A stretch of DNA of 46,391 nucleotides from Actinomycetota bacterium (lineage in GTDB: Bacteria > Actinomycetota > Geothermincolia > Geothermincolales > RBG-13-55-18), in NCBI GenBank assembly GCA_028697145.1, contig JAQVFR010000026.1:1-46391 (forward strand), given 5' to 3'. The notes under the pieces were generated by a model. The model was not told the origin of the DNA. It saw nothing but the letters and a program-made list of their open reading frames with translations, and did not search any database. Of the stretch, positions 44,295 to 46,391 are shown one piece after another (within the stretch, counting starts at the first letter, position 1; each line of letters begins with the position of its first letter). The translations under genes were made by a program, and so were the position numbers.

Positions 44295-45040
44295 TCCTTT
44301 ACCTTCGTCCCGCAGGCAGAACAGAATACCATGTCCTTATCGGGTATGCCGGCACCGCATTTGGGGCAGGCGTGGGTCTCCTCGAGTGGCGGCTGGGTCT
44401 CCTCGGCCTCGGGGGGCTGGGTCTCCGCTTCCGCCTGCTGCAGCGATGCCCCACAAACGGAGCAGAACTGGATGCCGGCTTCGGTGGACACCGCCCCGCA
44501 TTTGGGACAGGCGTGGGTCTCCTCGGGGGGCGGCTGGGTCTCCTCGGCTACGGCCGGCGGGGGCGCAGCGGATGGAGGGGGAGCGGGTGCCGCCGCTGAT
44601 TCGGGCGTTGTCAGGCCAGTGCGCGCACCGCAATTCCCGCAGAAAACCGCGTCCTCCTCCAGCGGCCCTCCGCAGGTAGGGCAGGCCATTCCGGCAATTC
44701 CGGGCACACCTGCCGCCTGGGGCGGCGGAGCCGCCAGGCTGGTGCCGCAGCCGGCGCAGAAGGCCGCGCCCCTGACCACGGGCTCGCCGCATTGCGGGCA
44801 GCTGGGCTTCTGGGCGGCCTGCTTGGCCGCCTTCAGCTGCTCGAGCGAGACTTCCCATTGCGGGATCTGGACCTGTATGTCCTTCAGGACACGGTAAGCT
44901 TCGAGCATCCCTGGATCATCGAGTTTCCCCTGCTCTCCGGCCTGAAAGGCCAGTTGACCAAGGTAATAGAAATACTCCTGTTCCCTCTGTTTGAGCTGCT
45001 TGATGTGCTTCCTGATCTGCCCCGGGTTTAACTGCTCCAT
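44291..45040 (-). CDS. zinc-ribbon protein with four CxxC-type ribbons
   Basis: 249 residues. A helical N-terminal region (KHIKQLKQREQEYFYYLGQL and VSLEQLKAAKQAA) precedes four double-CxxC zinc ribbons (CPQCGEP..FCAGCG, CPTCGGP..FCGNCG, CPKCGAV..FCSVCG, CPKCGAG..FCSACG) joined by proline/alanine/glutamine-rich linkers; the linker EETQPP is repeated. Such proteins likely serve as adaptors or regulators; no enzyme domain is visible. It is first in the operon and coupled to cobO by a 4-base overlap, with GGAGGAG 5-7 bases upstream of the ATG. Confidence 0.88.
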   Translation of the reverse strand: MEQLNPGQIRKHIKQLKQREQEYFYYLGQLAFQAGEQGKLDDPGMLEAYRVLKDIQVQIPQWEVSLEQLKAAKQAAQKPSCPQCGEPVVRGAAFCAGCGTSLAAPPPQAAGVPGIAGMACPTCGGPLEEDAVFCGNCGARTGLTTPESAAAPAPPPSAAPPPAVAEETQPPPEETHACPKCGAVSTEAGIQFCSVCGASLQQAEAETQPPEAEETQPPLEETHACPKCGAGIPDKDMVFCSACGTKVKE

Positions 45041-45376
45041 CTTGCTCCTCCTTGATTCAGCCTGGCCTTGCCGAGAGGACGCGGCCCGGTAACAGGCCTT
45101 GCGGATATAGACTACATTATCAAATGGCGTCGCCCTTTACATCCCCCACACCCCATGACCGCCGGCTCTGTCGTGCCCTCCTGCGGCTCAATCCGCCAGA
45201 ATGCAGGCCGATCCGGGGATCCCCGCTCGAGCCGGGAGTCCGCCGCATGGCGCGATGGCCGTAGCCGTGGTAAATTGTTTTTTTCTTGCTCCTGTATTAG
45301 GATTAGCTTGTTTCTCCCTTCCGGCAAGGGGGGAATATGGTTCCAATCCACTACCCGATCGGCAGGAGGTGTTGCC
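45041..45376. other. divergent intergenic region
   Basis: 336 bases between the zinc-ribbon gene (minus) and the BKACE gene (plus). An AT-rich stretch at 45271-45300 (TAAATTG, then T-run, then TATTAG) may hold the BKACE promoter, but the match is weak. AGGAGGT at 45364-45370 is the BKACE ribosome site. No gene or RNA is recognisable. Confidence 0.5.
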
Positions 45377-46252
45377 ATGTCACTCAAGGATAAATGCATC
45401 ATCACTGCGGCCTTAGCCGGAGCCGCGACAATGAAGAACCAAAACGAGGCCGTGCCCTACACTCCGGAGGAGTTCATCGAGGAGGCTTACAGGTGCTACA
45501 ACGCCGGATGTGCCATCGTGCATATCCACGCCCGCGACCCGGAGCACGGCTTCCCCACCGCCAGCATCGACGTGCTGCGTGAGATCGTGAAGGGCATCAC
45601 CGAGAAGTGCCCCATCGTCATCAACCTCTCCACGGCCATCGGCATCGGCGCCACGCCGGAAGAGCGCATCAGGGTGGTGCAGGAATTGAAGCCCGAGATG
45701 GCCTCGCTCAACACCAACTCCATGAACTTCGCACTCGGCGACTGGAAGAACCACGTGGTGTTGGGAGAGACCGTGTTCACCAACACCTTCCAGATGCTCA
45801 CCGACTTCGCCAAGGAAATGAAAGCGGCCGGAACCAAGCCCGAGCTGGAGGTCTACGATTACGGTGGCGTCTACAACACCCTTTTCGTCCGCCACCAGGG
45901 TATCTTCGTCGAGCCCATGCACTTCCAGTTCGTGTGGGGAGTCCTGGGAGGCTGCCCCCTCGACCTCGCCAACTTCCACCGCTTCAGGGAGCTCATTCCC
46001 GACGATGCCACCTGGAGCACCTGCGGCGTCGGTCCGGCTCAGTTCCGTGGTGCCTTCATATCGGCCGTTGAGGGTGGCCATATCCGCGTCGGCCTGGAGG
46101 ATAACATCACCATCAGAAAGGGCGTCCTCGCCAAGGGCTCCTGGGAGCAGGTGGAGAAGGCTGTGGAGATCGTCAAGCTCGCCGACCGTGAGCCGGCGAC
46201 GCCGGACGAGACCCGCCAGATCCTTGGCCTCAAGGGCGGACCCGACGTATAA
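45377..46252 (+). CDS. BKACE family (3-keto-5-aminohexanoate cleavage-type) enzyme
   Basis: 291 residues from the ATG preceded by AGGAGGT at 6 bases; the open frame begins 309 bases earlier without start signals. The family catalyses a retro-Claisen exchange of a beta-keto acid with acetyl-CoA, giving acetoacetate and an acyl-CoA. Zinc ligands H49 and H51 lie in AGCAIVHIHARDPEHG, and the third acidic ligand is expected in VGLEDN. ITAALAGAATMKNQNEAVPYTPEEF and GVLGGCPLDLANFHRF are typical. Substrate range in this family is broad, so lysine fermentation is only one option; no kamA/kamD genes are nearby. It ends with its own terminator. Confidence 0.92.
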   Translation: MSLKDKCIITAALAGAATMKNQNEAVPYTPEEFIEEAYRCYNAGCAIVHIHARDPEHGFPTASIDVLREIVKGITEKCPIVINLSTAIGIGATPEERIRVVQELKPEMASLNTNSMNFALGDWKNHVVLGETVFTNTFQMLTDFAKEMKAAGTKPELEVYDYGGVYNTLFVRHQGIFVEPMHFQFVWGVLGGCPLDLANFHRFRELIPDDATWSTCGVGPAQFRGAFISAVEGGHIRVGLEDNITIRKGVLAKGSWEQVEKAVEIVKLADREPATPDETRQILGLKGGPDV

Positions 46253-46262
46253 CCCATAGCTG

Positions 46263-46292
46263 AAAAGAGGCGCCCCCCACGGGGCGCCTTTT
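46263..46292 (+). terminator. rho-independent terminator after the BKACE gene
   Basis: GGCGCCCC pairs with GGGGCGCC across a 4-base loop, flanked by AAAAGA before and TTTTC after. It lies 11 bases past the stop codon. The 46293-46391 end of the window holds no feature I can name. Confidence 0.88.
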
Positions 46293-46391
46293 CATATCCG
46301 GAAGCATTATCTATACGTACGCGGGAAGCACTATCGAGACGCATACGTGCCAGGCCCTGCCGCGCGGACGCGTCACGGCGCTGGACACTGT

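Overview
The window is high-GC bacterial DNA that looks like an anaerobic member of the Actinomycetota or a similar deep lineage. Support comes from acyl-CoA metabolism wired to heterodisulfide-reductase/flavin modules, a B12-dependent acyl-CoA mutase, L,D-transpeptidases with WYFAEG-type repeats, and many GTG/TTG starts with strong Shine-Dalgarno sites. The lineage is an inference; the window holds no rRNA or other phylogenetic marker.

Layout. (1) 1-16.4 kb: a polymorphic-toxin (RHS) island, all read on the minus strand. A 4,800-residue RHS protein has Ig-like, RCC1, beta-helix and YD-repeat regions. Its last ~270 residues are a more AT-rich variable tip, followed by an 82-residue two-TM protein in the usual immunity position. 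Past it lie two scraps of other rhs copies separated by an IS3-family element. (2) 16.4-22.5 kb: an MBL-fold hydrolase/HNH pair, a DUF3786 protein, a preQ0 operon (queD-queC-DUF366-queE) and a lone 2-hydroxyacyl-CoA dehydratase-type subunit. (3) 22.7-24.8 kb: acyl-CoA dehydrogenase and enoyl-CoA hydratase, ended by a strong terminator. (4) 25.1-28.4 kb, plus strand: a Na/Pi-cotransporter-PhoU protein with a clear promoter/palindrome, a DUF523-DUF1722 protein, and a tandem pair of 95-bp structured repeats. (5) 28.4-31.6 kb: two different L,D-transpeptidases. (6) 31.8-40.4 kb: one eight-gene minus-strand operon with a good promoter and a perfect terminator hairpin. It encodes an HdrBC-like double-CCG Fe-S protein, EtfB, EtfA, HdrA, an MvhD-like protein, an FrhB-like Fe-S protein, a dicluster Fe-S protein and a FAD/NAD(P)-[2Fe-2S] reductase. 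(7) 40.5-46.3 kb: a two-subunit B12-dependent acyl-CoA mutase with isobutyryl-CoA-mutase-like active-site residues, a cobalamin adenosyltransferase, a zinc-ribbon protein, a DUF89 protein lying between the mutase subunits, and a BKACE-family enzyme.

How they fit together (inference). Branched or straight acyl-CoAs would be rearranged by the mutase, using adenosylcobalamin supplied by the adenosyltransferase, then oxidised by the acyl-CoA dehydrogenase and hydrated by the hydratase. Electrons would pass through EtfAB to the HdrBC-like protein and the HdrA/MvhD/FrhB-like/FAD-NAD module, a plausible flavin-based electron confurcating or bifurcating machine without a hydrogenase. The RHS island, with its IS, displaced core fragments and composition shift, is the most plastic region.
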